Below, one piece after another: positions 43,617-52,801 of a stretch of 64,000 nt of DNA. A model generated the notes under the pieces. The model made no database searches, had not been told where the DNA came from, and saw only the letters and a program-made list of their open reading frames with translations. Location of the stretch: contig LADN01000023.1 of assembly GCA_000961585.1 (NCBI GenBank), positions 1-64,000 of the forward strand. Reading direction: 5' to 3'. The stretch's first letter is position 1, and every line of letters starts with the position of its first letter. A program made the translations under genes and the position numbers. The stretch comes from Peptococcaceae bacterium BRH_c4a. GTDB lineage: Bacteria; Bacillota; Desulfotomaculia; Desulfotomaculales; Desulfocucumaceae.

Positions 43617-43649
43617 GACACCATTACCCGAATACAGGGAAATGGTGTC
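43617..43649 (-). terminator. Terminator after the LytR-type regulator
   Basis: GACACCATT pairs with AATGGTGTC (minus strand) and is followed by GTTTTATTC. It lies just after the stop of the response-regulator gene. Confidence 0.7.
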
Positions 43650-43684
43650 ACATTCTTTCCGGTATGCTTTTTCATAAGAGTTGG

Positions 43685-44470
43685 CTAGAAACCCAGTATC
43701 TTCCTCAATTTTTTGGCCTGGGCCCGGCTAACCGGCACTTCACTGTTTTCCTTGTCCTCAACCACCAGATTGTAAGTACCGTTGAAGAAAGGAACAATCT
43801 CCTTAACCTTGTGCAGGTTAACCAGATAGCATCGGTGTGTCCGGAAAAAGATTGAGTGGTTCAGCCTGGCCTCCAGTTCCTTCAAGGTGAACCGGGTAAA
43901 AAGCTTATCTGAGAAAGTTTTAATATAAATATAATCCTGCTCAGTAAAGGCATAGTATACATCCGATTCGGCCACCAGAACAGTCTTGCCCTGTTTTTCC
44001 GCCGGTATTCTGTCAATTTTTATTTGTCCTTGCTGGGAGGCCGCCGACCTTGTTTCCGGCTCCTGAGGTTCCGGTCCCGCTGGAGGATCGGAAAACGAAC
44101 TTTCCTGGGTAATCTTTATTACCTTATCAATTGCCTTTTTCAGCCTTCCCGGCTCCACCGGCTTGAGAAGGTAATCCACCGCATTTACATCAAAGGCCTG
44201 GACGGCATATTCATCGAAGGCGGTAATAAAAATAACATGCGGCTGCCGGGGTAGTTCCTGTATGGCCGCCCCCAGTTCCAGCCCAGACATACCAGGCATA
44301 GATACGTCCAGAAATAGAACCTGATAGTCCAGGGCATTGATTAGCGCCAGGGCTTCCTGGGCATTGGTGGCTTCCCCTACAATCTCGATATTTTCAAAAC
44401 TGCTCAATGCAAACCGTAATTCCTGCCTTGCCGGATATTCATCATCAACTATCAGTGCCTTGAGCTTCAT
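43685..44470 (-). CDS. LytTR response regulator
   Basis: A 261-aa protein. ATG 44470 is preferred (MKLKALIVDDEYPARQELRF); a start at 44488 is weaker. The receiver domain is followed by a linker (about 125-160, Pro/Glu-rich) and a LytTR DNA-binding domain (FTRFTLKELEARLNHSIFFR ... VPVSRAQAKKLRKIL). It should be phosphorylated by the kinase encoded directly upstream. Confidence 0.93.
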   Translation of the reverse strand: MKLKALIVDDEYPARQELRFALSSFENIEIVGEATNAQEALALINALDYQVLFLDVSMPGMSGLELGAAIQELPRQPHVIFITAFDEYAVQAFDVNAVDYLLKPVEPGRLKKAIDKVIKITQESSFSDPPAGPEPQEPETRSAASQQGQIKIDRIPAEKQGKTVLVAESDVYYAFTEQDYIYIKTFSDKLFTRFTLKELEARLNHSIFFRTHRCYLVNLHKVKEIVPFFNGTYNLVVEDKENSEVPVSRAQAKKLRKILGF

Positions 44471-45776
44471 TTCTGCTTCCCTCCCCATTTGTTGGTTTAC
44501 ATATCAGGGGTATCCTGATAAATATTGATGTACCCTCACCCGGTGTACTATCTATCTGCAAACCGTACTCTTCTCCAAATAATCCCTTTAACCTCTCGTG
44601 AACATTGGACAACCCCACCCCGTTGCCGGAGCCGTAACCCAATTTTAGTATCATAGGCATTTTATCAGGCGGTATGCCCACCCCATCATCCTTGATTTCA
44701 AAATATATTTCTTCCTCTTCTTCAAGGTAGCCCCGAATCCATACCGTACCCTGCCCCTGCTTAGGCAGTATCCCGTGCTTGACGGCATTCTCCACCAGAG
44801 GCTGTATGGTCAGAACCGGAACCTGATAGTCGAAAAGTTTTTCATCAATATCACGAATAATTCTCAGTTTATCATGAAAACGTGCTTTTTCAAGTATTAA
44901 ATAGGTATTTAGATATTCAATCTCTTCCTTAATTGAATTGAAATGGCCATGCCTTTTTAATGCGTACCTGAAAAATGAGGCCAGTCTTATAAGTAGTCTC
45001 CTGGCGGTTTCAGGCTTTGTTCGGCTGAACATGATAATTGTATTCAGTGTATTGAAAAGAAAGTGTGGATTTATCTGGGCCTGCAGAGCATCCAGTTCAG
45101 CCTTGGTAACCAACCGGGCCTGCCTATCCAATTCCGCCAGTTCCATCTGGAGACCAAGCATTTGCGCTACGCCCTCGGCCAGTTTGACATCTGCCGGGCT
45201 TACGTCACTCTGTCTTACCTGATAAAGCTTAACAGTGCCAATTACCTCATCCTTGCACTTCAGAGGGGCGATAACAGCTGATTCCAAGGGGCAGTTTTGC
45301 ACCGGGCAGATTAACCCATACCTATTTTTCACCACCATCAGCTCGCCGGTGCTGATCACCATTTTGGTGGCGTCTGTCATAATAGGCCCCCCCGGCTTAT
45401 GGTGATCAGACCCCGTGCCAATATATGCCAGAACCTTTTCCCGGTCTGTAATGGCCACTGCGGCCACATCGGCTATTGCTTTTATGATTTCGACTGTCTT
45501 ACCAGCCGTATCCTCGTTTAAGCCCCTGCGAAGATAAGGCAGTGTTTCATTGGCAATGCGAAGAGTGGGATCCAAAGGGTGGTCTTCCAGGGTGCACATC
45601 CTGCCACCCTTTTGTAAATATCTGACTAAATAGAGAGTTGTTACAGATCCTGTTGTCAGCATTACTAAACCGGCTGCCCAGGACGGCATGCCAGGAGTCA
45701 AGAATAGCATAAAAGCTATAATGTTGGCCGGCAGCCACCTTGAAGCAAATTCTCTGATCAGAATTACATCTAACAT
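44445..45776 (-). CDS. LytS-type histidine kinase, shortened N-terminus
   Basis: A 443-aa kinase. ATG 45776 follows GAGGTG; it has only two hydrophobic segments at the N-terminus instead of the usual 5-6 helix 5TM-LYT module. A GAF-like domain (about 85-215; AVAITDREKVLAYIGTGSDH) precedes the His_kinase region with phospho-acceptor His in INPHFLFNTLN (about 237) and a GHKL ATPase. Its stop overlaps the regulator gene by 26 bases, so both form one unit. Confidence 0.93.
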   Translation of the reverse strand: MLDVILIREFASRWLPANIIAFMLFLTPGMPSWAAGLVMLTTGSVTTLYLVRYLQKGGRMCTLEDHPLDPTLRIANETLPYLRRGLNEDTAGKTVEIIKAIADVAAVAITDREKVLAYIGTGSDHHKPGGPIMTDATKMVISTGELMVVKNRYGLICPVQNCPLESAVIAPLKCKDEVIGTVKLYQVRQSDVSPADVKLAEGVAQMLGLQMELAELDRQARLVTKAELDALQAQINPHFLFNTLNTIIMFSRTKPETARRLLIRLASFFRYALKRHGHFNSIKEEIEYLNTYLILEKARFHDKLRIIRDIDEKLFDYQVPVLTIQPLVENAVKHGILPKQGQGTVWIRGYLEEEEEIYFEIKDDGVGIPPDKMPMILKLGYGSGNGVGLSNVHERLKGLFGEEYGLQIDSTPGEGTSIFIRIPLICKPTNGEGSRNEAQGTDS

Positions 45777-45964
45777 TTTACACCTCAAATTGCAACATCT
45801 ACATATTAACCCCCGACAATGTGGTTCTAAAATTCTGAACATTATTGCAAGTATTATTCGACAAATCCTTTTTCACTCCTCTAATTAATTGATTCTATCA
45901 AATGGTCATGCCAATTACCACCTATTACAGTCTGGAAAATATTGTTTTATTGAACAATATCGCA

Positions 45965-45992
45965 AAAAAAATCGCCTGAAGGGCGATTTTTT
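45965..45992. terminator. Bidirectional terminator
   Basis: AAAATCGCC-TGAA-GGGCGATTTT with runs of A and T on both sides. It serves the minus-strand hydrolase gene ending at 46016. Confidence 0.85.
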
Positions 45993-46015
45993 ATCGCTTT
46001 AGTGGTTATATTCTT

Positions 46016-46981
46016 TCATTGCGCCCTCCTGAATATGACAATTCCGCTTTCCTGGCGGGAGTAAACCTCCGATTTACTTTCAAGATAGGCCAGGTGTGCC
46101 AATGTCTCAGTCAGCGCAAAACGAATTTCATGGAGTGTGAGGTCTGTACCAAAAACTTTGGAACATATCTGATAGGCTGTGGTTCCGGCACCGGCCAAAT
46201 CGGCTATGCGGGAAAGCCTTTGTTGATGGTGAGCCAATAACTCAGCCACCCTCCCGGGACAGTCTGTGACAACAGATCCATGGGCCGGCAAAACCAATTC
46301 CACAGGCAAACGTCCGATGCCCTCAAGGGAAGAAAGAAAAAGCTCCAGGGGGTTGGGGTGAGATGCCGGCCATAGACCTATATTTGAAGATATTTGCGGA
46401 AGAAGGTGATCACCTGATATCAGCAAACCGTCACTCTCACAAAAAAAGCAGATGTGTCCGTCAGAATGACCCGGTGTATGTATAATATCAAAGGTTCTCC
46501 CTCCCATATCCACTTTCTCCCCTCCTGACAGCAGCAAAAGCGACGGGTGAGGCTGGATATAATTAAAAACACTCACTATATTATCTAAAACTTCATTCAT
46601 TAGGTTGGGAGGCATCCCGTTTTCCTTAAACAACTCCCCAACCACCGGAATATTAACCCTTCCCTTTTTCCACATTTGATCAACGAACGCACTCTCCGTT
46701 CGGTGCATAAATACAGGCGCCCCAGTCAGTTCCTGAAGCCATCCGGAAGCCCCGTAATGATCTGAATGATAGTGAGTTACATAAATCCCCTCTATATCAA
46801 CATATTTTAAACCCATATTTTTAAAAACATTTTGCCATATCTCGGTAGAACAAGGAAAATTAAGACCCGTGTCAATAATTACCCAACCGCTTTTACCCCG
46901 CAACAGGTAACAGTTTACGTGATCAAGTTTGAATGGAAGCGGGAGCTCAATTTTAAAAATATTGGGAGCCACTTCCATCAT
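46016..46981 (-). CDS. Metallo-beta-lactamase-fold hydrolase
   Basis: A 321-aa protein starting behind AGGAGG. The metal motif THYHSDHYG near residue 75, then HTPGHSDGHI, SGDHLLP and LPAHGS, place it in the glyoxalase-II-like/lactonase MBL group. It hydrolyses a thioester, lactone or similar bond; substrate unknown. Confidence 0.9.
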   Translation of the reverse strand: MMEVAPNIFKIELPLPFKLDHVNCYLLRGKSGWVIIDTGLNFPCSTEIWQNVFKNMGLKYVDIEGIYVTHYHSDHYGASGWLQELTGAPVFMHRTESAFVDQMWKKGRVNIPVVGELFKENGMPPNLMNEVLDNIVSVFNYIQPHPSLLLLSGGEKVDMGGRTFDIIHTPGHSDGHICFFCESDGLLISGDHLLPQISSNIGLWPASHPNPLELFLSSLEGIGRLPVELVLPAHGSVVTDCPGRVAELLAHHQQRLSRIADLAGAGTTAYQICSKVFGTDLTLHEIRFALTETLAHLAYLESKSEVYSRQESGIVIFRRAQ

Positions 46982-47168
46982 ATTAACCTCCTACCGTATT
47001 TAATTACTACCTGTTATTATTAATTTCAACAACGAAATCAAATATCCTGCTCACCCTCCATAGCTGAATAATGTTTTTAAAATTCTACATCTTAATGATA
47101 ATATCGACAGATTAAACAATATATAAATTATGTATAATTAAATGCATGGTTTCATTATTATCCCATAA

Positions 47169-47717
47169 CTAGAAAATGATCTCCATCATTTCGGCAAACA
47201 AATCCCCAGCCCTTAGAATACCCACTATCTTGTCGTCTTCGGTCACTGGCAGCATATTTCTCTTTTGCCTGAATAATTTATAGACGGCTTCCTCCAGGGT
47301 ACTGTCGGCACAAAGAGTAATTGAGGAAGGCTCCATAATGTCACGGACGGGTTTTTCAGCCATTTCACGGCAGAGGTTGGTAAAAAGACCCCTCATGAAA
47401 ACTGGTTCCACCCAGTTACTGACATTCCATCCCCTATACCAGTCATCCCTAAAATTAGGAGGCTGAACAGAGGCCAGCAACTCTTGAATACCTACAAACC
47501 CTACCAGTAATTTGTTTTCAAAAACCAGTAAACAGTTCATTTCTGAGCTAAAATCCCGGTTGCTCATGGAATTCCTTAGTATGTAAGCCGCATTCTTCAC
47601 GGTAGTATCGACCGAAACCGATGAAAAGCCTTCCGCCGGGATCATTATCTCCCTCACCGTTTTTTCCGCATCTTTATATCCATCAATGTTCAGTATCTGT
47701 TTTACAGGAAACCCCAT
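47169..47717 (-). CDS. CBS-domain pair protein
   Basis: A 182-aa protein consisting of two CBS domains (about 20-80 and 120-180; VREIMIPAEGFSSVSVDTTV and VRDIMEPSSITLCADSTLEE). Such pairs bind adenosyl nucleotides. No catalytic domain is present. It is alone on its strand, with an intergenic region of 300 bases upstream. Confidence 0.88.
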   Translation of the reverse strand: MGFPVKQILNIDGYKDAEKTVREIMIPAEGFSSVSVDTTVKNAAYILRNSMSNRDFSSEMNCLLVFENKLLVGFVGIQELLASVQPPNFRDDWYRGWNVSNWVEPVFMRGLFTNLCREMAEKPVRDIMEPSSITLCADSTLEEAVYKLFRQKRNMLPVTEDDKIVGILRAGDLFAEMMEIIF

Positions 47718-48017
47718 TATTAACTCCCTCCTTAAACTGGTTTCGTAAATACATTATGCATATAACATGCCGGTGGAGCTAAACTTATTGCGCAAGTCTT
47801 TATACACTATGCTTCTCGCAATTTCTTCCGCCCTGTCTTGCACGATGTCGAGGACATGTGATATTATATACAAAATGGCTTTTAGCTTTTCATTGGCCTT
47901 GGGAGGATATTTTTTTTAATTATGCATGCTCCTTTTTTCACATTCACTTGGCAGTCAAACTTCCATAAGCGATCCTTCATCCGGAGATGGTGTTAAAGAA
48001 TTCAAGGAGGTGTCAAC
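47718..48017 (+). other. Intergenic region with promoter-like elements
   Basis: 300 bases between divergent genes. TTGCAC (47838-47843) and TATTAT (47862-47867) are 18 bases apart. In the spacer a perfect dyad ATGTC-GAG-GACAT lies at 47845-47857. It fits a repressed promoter for the small gene at 48018. Confidence 0.5.
47845..47857. promoter_or_regulatory. Operator-like dyad inside a promoter spacer
   Basis: ATGTC-GAG-GACAT sits between the -35 and -10 candidates described for 47718-48017. Binding here would block RNA polymerase. Confidence 0.35.
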
Positions 48018-48200
48018 ATGCTGACAGAATGGGTTGAAAAAAACCTGGAAGGGCCATTCTTCTGCGCTGAAATGGTTAAGGCCCGGATTAATATAGCACA
48101 GGGAGCCGATCTTAACCTGGGTACAGTTAAGGCAATGGCCTCCTTTGGCGCTGTATATATGGTTCTTTGCGTATTCTGGTATGCAGAATATATTGCCTAG
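48018..48200 (+). CDS. Small protein with C-terminal hydrophobic segment
   Basis: A 60-aa protein from ATG 48018 behind AAGGAGGTG at a good distance. The first half is charged and polar, the last 20 residues hydrophobic (SFGAVYMVLCVFWYAEYI), like a tail-anchored protein. No family recognised. The strong ribosome binding site makes it likely real. Confidence 0.6.
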   Translation: MLTEWVEKNLEGPFFCAEMVKARINIAQGADLNLGTVKAMASFGAVYMVLCVFWYAEYIA

Positions 48201-48336
48201 GATTGTGAATTATGGTCTATTTATTTGTGTCATATTTAGCATTGCCCACGAGAGCCTTGTGGCTACCAATAAGAACCTAGGAGAGTGTTGCAAAACTATA
48301 TTAAGAGGTCAACAAAGTACTTATTCGACTACAACC

Positions 48337-48460
48337 GGAGGCTGTTCAAAAAGCTCCAGATGCAAGGCGCGGCAAGTCTTCAAGCGGAGGCGTACTCCTT
48401 GTACGTTGAGCATTGAAGCCGCCGCCGCAACGCCGCAGATGGACTTTTTCAACAGCCTCC
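48337..48460. repeat. Palindromic MITE-like repeat
   Basis: The first 17 bases GGAGGCTGTTCAAAAAG match the reverse complement of the last 17 at 16 positions. The 124-bp unit is GC-rich inside, with an inner palindromic tract (GTACTCCTTGTAC). Its last base forms the G of the stop codon of the neighbouring minus-strand gene. It looks like a mobile non-coding palindrome. Confidence 0.7.
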
Positions 48461-49122
48461 TAGGATATCCCCAGTTGGTTTAATATGGGTTTAGTGATGG
48501 CGATAAAATCTGCGAATCTCTTTGCTGTATGGGCTACATCTCCCTGGACGTTTTCAATGGGAAGCAATATCTTCAACCTGTACTTTCCGGTGGCCTCCAC
48601 CTTGGGGAGTTCTCTTTCCAGATCGCTTCCCAGCTTTTTCTCAATCTCCGACTTTAATTCCAGCAGAGGTATGAAAACATTTTTTTTGTGCCCATCCATG
48701 ACAAGGTCCAGCACCAGTAATTCCTGCCCCCGGTTGGGTCCCTTCCTGGGTCTGGTTCTGCCTATCCTGTAATACACGTCAATTTTATTGAAAACCTTCA
48801 CGCATTTCCACGATTCATTTATACCAAGACTCTGGCCCGGCAGCGAATAAATAATGTTTATATCTATAAGGGACAGTATTTTTTTTACCTCGCATAGAAC
48901 CTCACCTATAAACTCCTCAAAGGACTTTGAGGTCATGGGCTGGCTTTTCTGAAGAGGCACATTTTCTTCTTTAAGCCACCTTTCAAACCAGTCCAAAACC
49001 TTTTTATGATCATACTGACCATCGGGTCCGATTATTGTCTTAGGCATCCTGCCTTTTTCAACATCCTGTAAAAAGGCCTTTTTCCTACGGTTAAAAACTT
49101 GAATAAATTTTTTCTCGGTCAC
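48460..49122 (-). CDS. Hypothetical protein, 220 aa
   Basis: GTG 49122 is preferred because AGGGAGCG lies 8 bases upstream; a longer frame begins at 49188. The protein is charged, without membrane helices: helical N-terminal part with FLQDVEKGRMPKTI, a middle beta-rich segment (KVFNKIDVYYRIGRTRPRKG), and a helical C-terminus. Its end lies in the palindromic repeat, so the natural C-terminus may have been altered. I recognise no family. Confidence 0.6.
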   Translation of the reverse strand: MTEKKFIQVFNRRKKAFLQDVEKGRMPKTIIGPDGQYDHKKVLDWFERWLKEENVPLQKSQPMTSKSFEEFIGEVLCEVKKILSLIDINIIYSLPGQSLGINESWKCVKVFNKIDVYYRIGRTRPRKGPNRGQELLVLDLVMDGHKKNVFIPLLELKSEIEKKLGSDLERELPKVEATGKYRLKILLPIENVQGDVAHTAKRFADFIAITKPILNQLGIS

Positions 49123-49219
49123 GGTATACCGCTCCCTTTTATAAACTGTTTTAAACGATAACAGCAGCCTAGTCAATAATAATTCCACACCAACCCTTTA
49201 TGCCCATAAATGGCAAGTA

Positions 49220-49669
49220 TCAGTGCCCGCCCGCTTTTAGCACTCCGGACGCCGCCAACGCAAGTATCAGTATCTCGACAATCACTATAGCAGTATATAT
49301 TTTGTCTTTTTTGGCAAGGTATGCCGGAAGCAGAATGAGATAGCCTATTATAGTAAGAATCCCCAAAAAAGCTATTCCTAACAACGTAATAAAATCTCCA
49401 TACCCCAGCATGCCCAGCCATCCCCATCCGTGGGGCGCCTTTGTTACCTCAAGATAGTCTGAAGCTCTCATGCCCCAGTAGTTTTGCATTTGTGAGGGTT
49501 CAATATAAGATGGCATGATCCCGGTGACATACAATATAAAAGTGACCGCCAGTATCAGAATACCCAACCAGGAGCCGTACAGTAAAAGGTTTGCATATTT
49601 TATCTGCTCTGGAGAGACCGCAGGTACTCTGGTTTTTTCAGCCGTATTATTAATTTTCAATTCAGCCAT
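49220..49669 (-). CDS. Small membrane protein linked to TauE/SafE exporter
   Basis: A 149-aa protein with three hydrophobic segments (GILILAVTFILYVTGIM, ITLLGIAFLGILTIIGYLILL and IVIVEILILALAASGVL). It lies 6 bases after the exporter on the same strand. The pair resembles the first module at 23945-25832 (TauE/SafE plus a small membrane protein), but the small partners are not obviously homologous. It may resemble DUF1634. Confidence 0.6.
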   Translation of the reverse strand: MAELKINNTAEKTRVPAVSPEQIKYANLLLYGSWLGILILAVTFILYVTGIMPSYIEPSQMQNYWGMRASDYLEVTKAPHGWGWLGMLGYGDFITLLGIAFLGILTIIGYLILLPAYLAKKDKIYTAIVIVEILILALAASGVLKAGGH

Positions 49670-49675
49670 TTTTGA

Positions 49676-50632
49676 TTACCCCCATATCCCCAGTCCCTTT
49701 AGAAGGGACCTTATTCCTGCAAACAGAAGCATAACGATAACCAGGTATCTGACTGCCTTTGGCTTAGCTCCCGCCAGCAGCCTAACCCCCACCAGAGACC
49801 CAAACATTATTCCCAATACCGACGGCACTGCAATAATTGGTAACACAGCCCCCTGGTTCATGTAAACCCATGCAGCAGAAGTATCCGTTATTGACAGGAG
49901 GAATTTGCTTGATCCTACAGCTATCTTAAGGGGAGTTCCCATCAATAAATTCAGCACAGGAACATTGGCCCAACCGGCCCCCAATCCGAACATGCCCGCA
50001 ACAGTTCCTATAAATATGAACATGAATAAACCTTGAGGGGTTCTCCAAACGGTCCAGTCAACGGTCTTACCGGCGGAGGCCTCGTAGTAGGAGCCCTCAA
50101 TACCCAGCGCACGGCTTAAGTGATCCCTTGCACCCACGGCAGGGTACTCACTGTTTTTTGAAAAAACAAACAGCAGGGCGATTAGAGTGATGGTTATACC
50201 CAGGGCTGTCTGGGTTATGTGTGTGGGTAGCGCCAGCCCCAAAAAAGCCCCAACAATACTGAAAGCGGAAGCTATCAAAGCCACCGGCAGCGCCAGCCTC
50301 AAATTAGCCAGATTTGCCTTAAGTAATCCGGGTCCGGCCGCCAGAGCGCCGGCCAGCGCCACAACAAGTCCCGCTCCACTTACAAAATTCAGGTGGAAGG
50401 GGAAAAAGCTCCCCACTATGGGCACAAACAGCACACCGCCGCCCACACCCGCCAGAACAGCCACTATTCCCATGACAAACGTTACTACGAAAAGTAACAA
50501 AGGCCATACCCACCAGGGAGTATCCGGGCTTCCAGACGCAGCCTGCACCGACGCCGCCATGTTCACCGCCACCGGGGATGTGGCTGCCGATGAAAATAAC
50601 AAGCCTGTCTTATCAAAAATAGAATCAAGCAT
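49676..50632 (-). CDS. TauE/SafE-family anion exporter, second copy
   Basis: A 318-aa membrane protein. The N-terminal half holds VLAGVGGGVLFVPIVGSFFP (about residue 62) and the C-terminal half MFGLGAGWANVPVLNLLMGT (about 215), the pseudo-repeat of the family. It has no long middle loop, unlike the first copy. It is divergent from a sigma-54-type two-component system across 590 bases. Confidence 0.85.
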   Translation of the reverse strand: MLDSIFDKTGLLFSSAATSPVAVNMAASVQAASGSPDTPWWVWPLLLFVVTFVMGIVAVLAGVGGGVLFVPIVGSFFPFHLNFVSGAGLVVALAGALAAGPGLLKANLANLRLALPVALIASAFSIVGAFLGLALPTHITQTALGITITLIALLFVFSKNSEYPAVGARDHLSRALGIEGSYYEASAGKTVDWTVWRTPQGLFMFIFIGTVAGMFGLGAGWANVPVLNLLMGTPLKIAVGSSKFLLSITDTSAAWVYMNQGAVLPIIAVPSVLGIMFGSLVGVRLLAGAKPKAVRYLVIVMLLFAGIRSLLKGLGIWG

Positions 50633-50962
50633 TTTATATCCCCCTTATGACCCACATTTTTCTCCCTCAGAACCGTAATACATAGAAAAATTTTTCATTG
50701 AACAATTACTTACTTATTTAGTCTGGATTATTACACCGTTTTTTTGGCCTCCCCCTTTCTTTACAAAGCCATAAAGCCCCATGTCAACCCGCAATAATGC
50801 CCGCTTTTCCCCGTCAGGTTGGCATCTTTTCTTTACCCATGGATGCAAATGTCCAGAAAGTGCAAAATCCTACTTTCTGCCCGGTGTACTGTGTGATATA
50901 ATGCATTCATATAGCAAATTAAAAAGTTGTCAGGCCTAATAGCACGCCGCTTGTACGTTATT

Positions 50963-50974
50963 GGACAATTGTCC
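50963..50974. promoter_or_regulatory. Perfect 12-base palindrome
   Basis: GGACAATTGTCC lies in the gap between TauE/SafE and the kinase gene. It has the form of a dimer operator. Confidence 0.35.
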
Positions 50975-51142
50975 GGTCACGCAAGATGCCGCATCCGGTC
51001 TGTGAAAAACTATTGTATGGTCATTACCTTATGCATGATCCATGCCAGCAGACAGACTGCTGAGGGCGCTCTTTTTACACTACACCTCGTCTAACTACCA
51101 TCTGAGAAATGTCTATTATCAGACAGCTATTTGAATTTTTCC

Positions 51143-51155
51143 ACGCACCGTGCGT
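51143..51155. promoter_or_regulatory. ACGCAC-C-GTGCGT dyad
   Basis: A perfect 6-bp inverted repeat with a 1-base centre, 69 bases before the TTG start of the histidine kinase. It may be the site of autoregulation. Confidence 0.35.
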
Positions 51156-51223
51156 TGTGATATTAGTCTCAATCCAAACGGCAGTTGTTCGATATCATAC
51201 AAACATTGGGTAGGTGAATCAGA

Positions 51224-52801
51224 TTGCCTTTAATAACTAGTCTTTATGAAAAATTCATCCACAAAAGCCTTAGATTCCAGTTTCTGGTAATTATTTCATC
51301 CCTGCTTATAATCCCGGTTCTGGTTATGTTTTACGATGTTTTCCTGGCTTCCAAAAGCGATGAGGTCTTGATTATGGATCATGAAGAGAAACTGAGCTCC
51401 ATAGTACAAACGAAAATTGTGCCGGCGATAGAAGAATCTGTGAATAAAAAAATAAAAGGAGCCAAGTATGACGCCTTAAATCCCCAGTTAAGGGAATATT
51501 TTATTAAGGATGCCTTTAACGAAGTTGTGGAGCCTCTTGTGTCCAGCTTCCCCGGTGTCAGATTCGGCCTTTATATTCCGGAAAGCAAGCAGATATACGT
51601 GCACGGGTTCCTTCACCAGTATCGCCAGCTTTCTCCCGACGAGGTCCTGGAGAGAGAAAAAAGAATAATGAACGAAGCCGACTCGGGACTGGTGGCGGTA
51701 ACCGCCAGCCGCAGGCCTCTGGCCCGGCTGACCAGCAGCTTAAAGGAAGAAACCTTTGAATACCTGACCCCTGTTTTTGTTAATGACGAACTGGTGGCCG
51801 TGGCATGGGCCGACGAAAGGCTGCATCCTATATTTACACAAACCCGAAACTTCAGAACAGCAACAAGATACATTGCGCTGCTTGGCCTTTTTATAGGGGC
51901 TGCCGGGGCACTGCTGGTAATCCATAATCTGGCCAGCAGCGTTTCTAATATAAAAAAGGGACTCAAGGACATGGAAAGGGACATTACCAGACTCCTCCCT
52001 GAAATGTCTGGAGAAGTAGGACAAATAACAATGGCTATAAACAGGATGGCGGTTGCCCTTGCCGAGAAGGAAAGACTTGAGTATGAAATGCAGAGATCTG
52101 AGAAACTGGCATCGCTGGGACGATTAGTAACAGGAGTGGCTCATGAGCTGCGTAACCCCATCGGTGTTGTTAAGGCCACTGTTCAGGTAATGGAAAAGGA
52201 ATATTCCGATGCCGCCGGCCTTGATGAATTTACCGCCGTCATAAAAGAACAGGTGGACCGGCAAAACAAGGTAATCCAAGAACTTCTGGACTTTGGCAGG
52301 CCCAGTAAGCAGATGGTACAGCCGGCAAGCATTAATTCGGTGCTGGAAAAAGTGCTGACATTTACCTTGCCGATGCTCCGGCAAAACAGCATTAACCTAC
52401 AAACTTCTCTTGGTCAGGATTTACCCAAAATAATGGTGGACCCTTCAGGAATCAAGCAGGTTTTCGTGAACATGATACTAAACGCCATTCAGGCCATGCC
52501 CGAAGGTGGAATTCTGACCATAAAAACCCGCCTTCAGGACAATTTCATTTGCACCGAATTCAATGATACCGGTCTGGGAATAGAGCCGGAGGAGCTTACC
52601 AGGATCTTTGACCCTTTTTATACCACCAAGGATTCCGGAACCGGGCTGGGACTCTCCATCAGCCACCAGATAATAGTAAGCCATAACGGAGCCATACATG
52701 TGAGCAGCACGCCGGGGGAAGGCTCCGTTTTCAAGGTCATTTTACCCTTAAAGCTGAATCAGGGAGGCGTAGACCATGATACCCAAGATACTGGTTATTG
52801 A
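51224..52801 (+). CDS. Sensor histidine kinase (NtrB/ZraS-like)
   Basis: A 525-aa kinase starting at TTG 51224 with AGGTG upstream. Membrane helices at about 20-42 and 210-232 frame a sensor loop of about 170 residues; a HAMP-like linker follows. H-box GVAHELRNPIG with His near residue 306, then N, G1 (FNDTGLGIEPEEL) and G2 (GTGLGLSISHQI) boxes. It overlaps the response-regulator gene by 26 bases, so both are one unit. The signal is unknown; the divergent TauE/SafE exporter suggests an anion or sulfur compound. Confidence 0.93.
   Translation: MPLITSLYEKFIHKSLRFQFLVIISSLLIIPVLVMFYDVFLASKSDEVLIMDHEEKLSSIVQTKIVPAIEESVNKKIKGAKYDALNPQLREYFIKDAFNEVVEPLVSSFPGVRFGLYIPESKQIYVHGFLHQYRQLSPDEVLEREKRIMNEADSGLVAVTASRRPLARLTSSLKEETFEYLTPVFVNDELVAVAWADERLHPIFTQTRNFRTATRYIALLGLFIGAAGALLVIHNLASSVSNIKKGLKDMERDITRLLPEMSGEVGQITMAINRMAVALAEKERLEYEMQRSEKLASLGRLVTGVAHELRNPIGVVKATVQVMEKEYSDAAGLDEFTAVIKEQVDRQNKVIQELLDFGRPSKQMVQPASINSVLEKVLTFTLPMLRQNSINLQTSLGQDLPKIMVDPSGIKQVFVNMILNAIQAMPEGGILTIKTRLQDNFICTEFNDTGLGIEPEELTRIFDPFYTTKDSGTGLGLSISHQIIVSHNGAIHVSSTPGEGSVFKVILPLKLNQGGVDHDTQDTGY

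Larger units (their letters stand above)
50633..51223. other. Divergent intergenic region between exporter and kinase genes
   Basis: 591 bases without a gene. Dyads: GGACAATTGTCC (50963-50974) and ACGCAC-C-GTGCGT (51143-51155). A TTGGCA at 50819-50824 lacks a proper -12 partner, so no confident sigma-54 promoter is seen. Confidence 0.6.

Noticed and set aside
50819-50836. TTGGCA as a -24 element for the exporter or kinase genes
   Set aside because: There is no GC at the required distance; only T and A follow.
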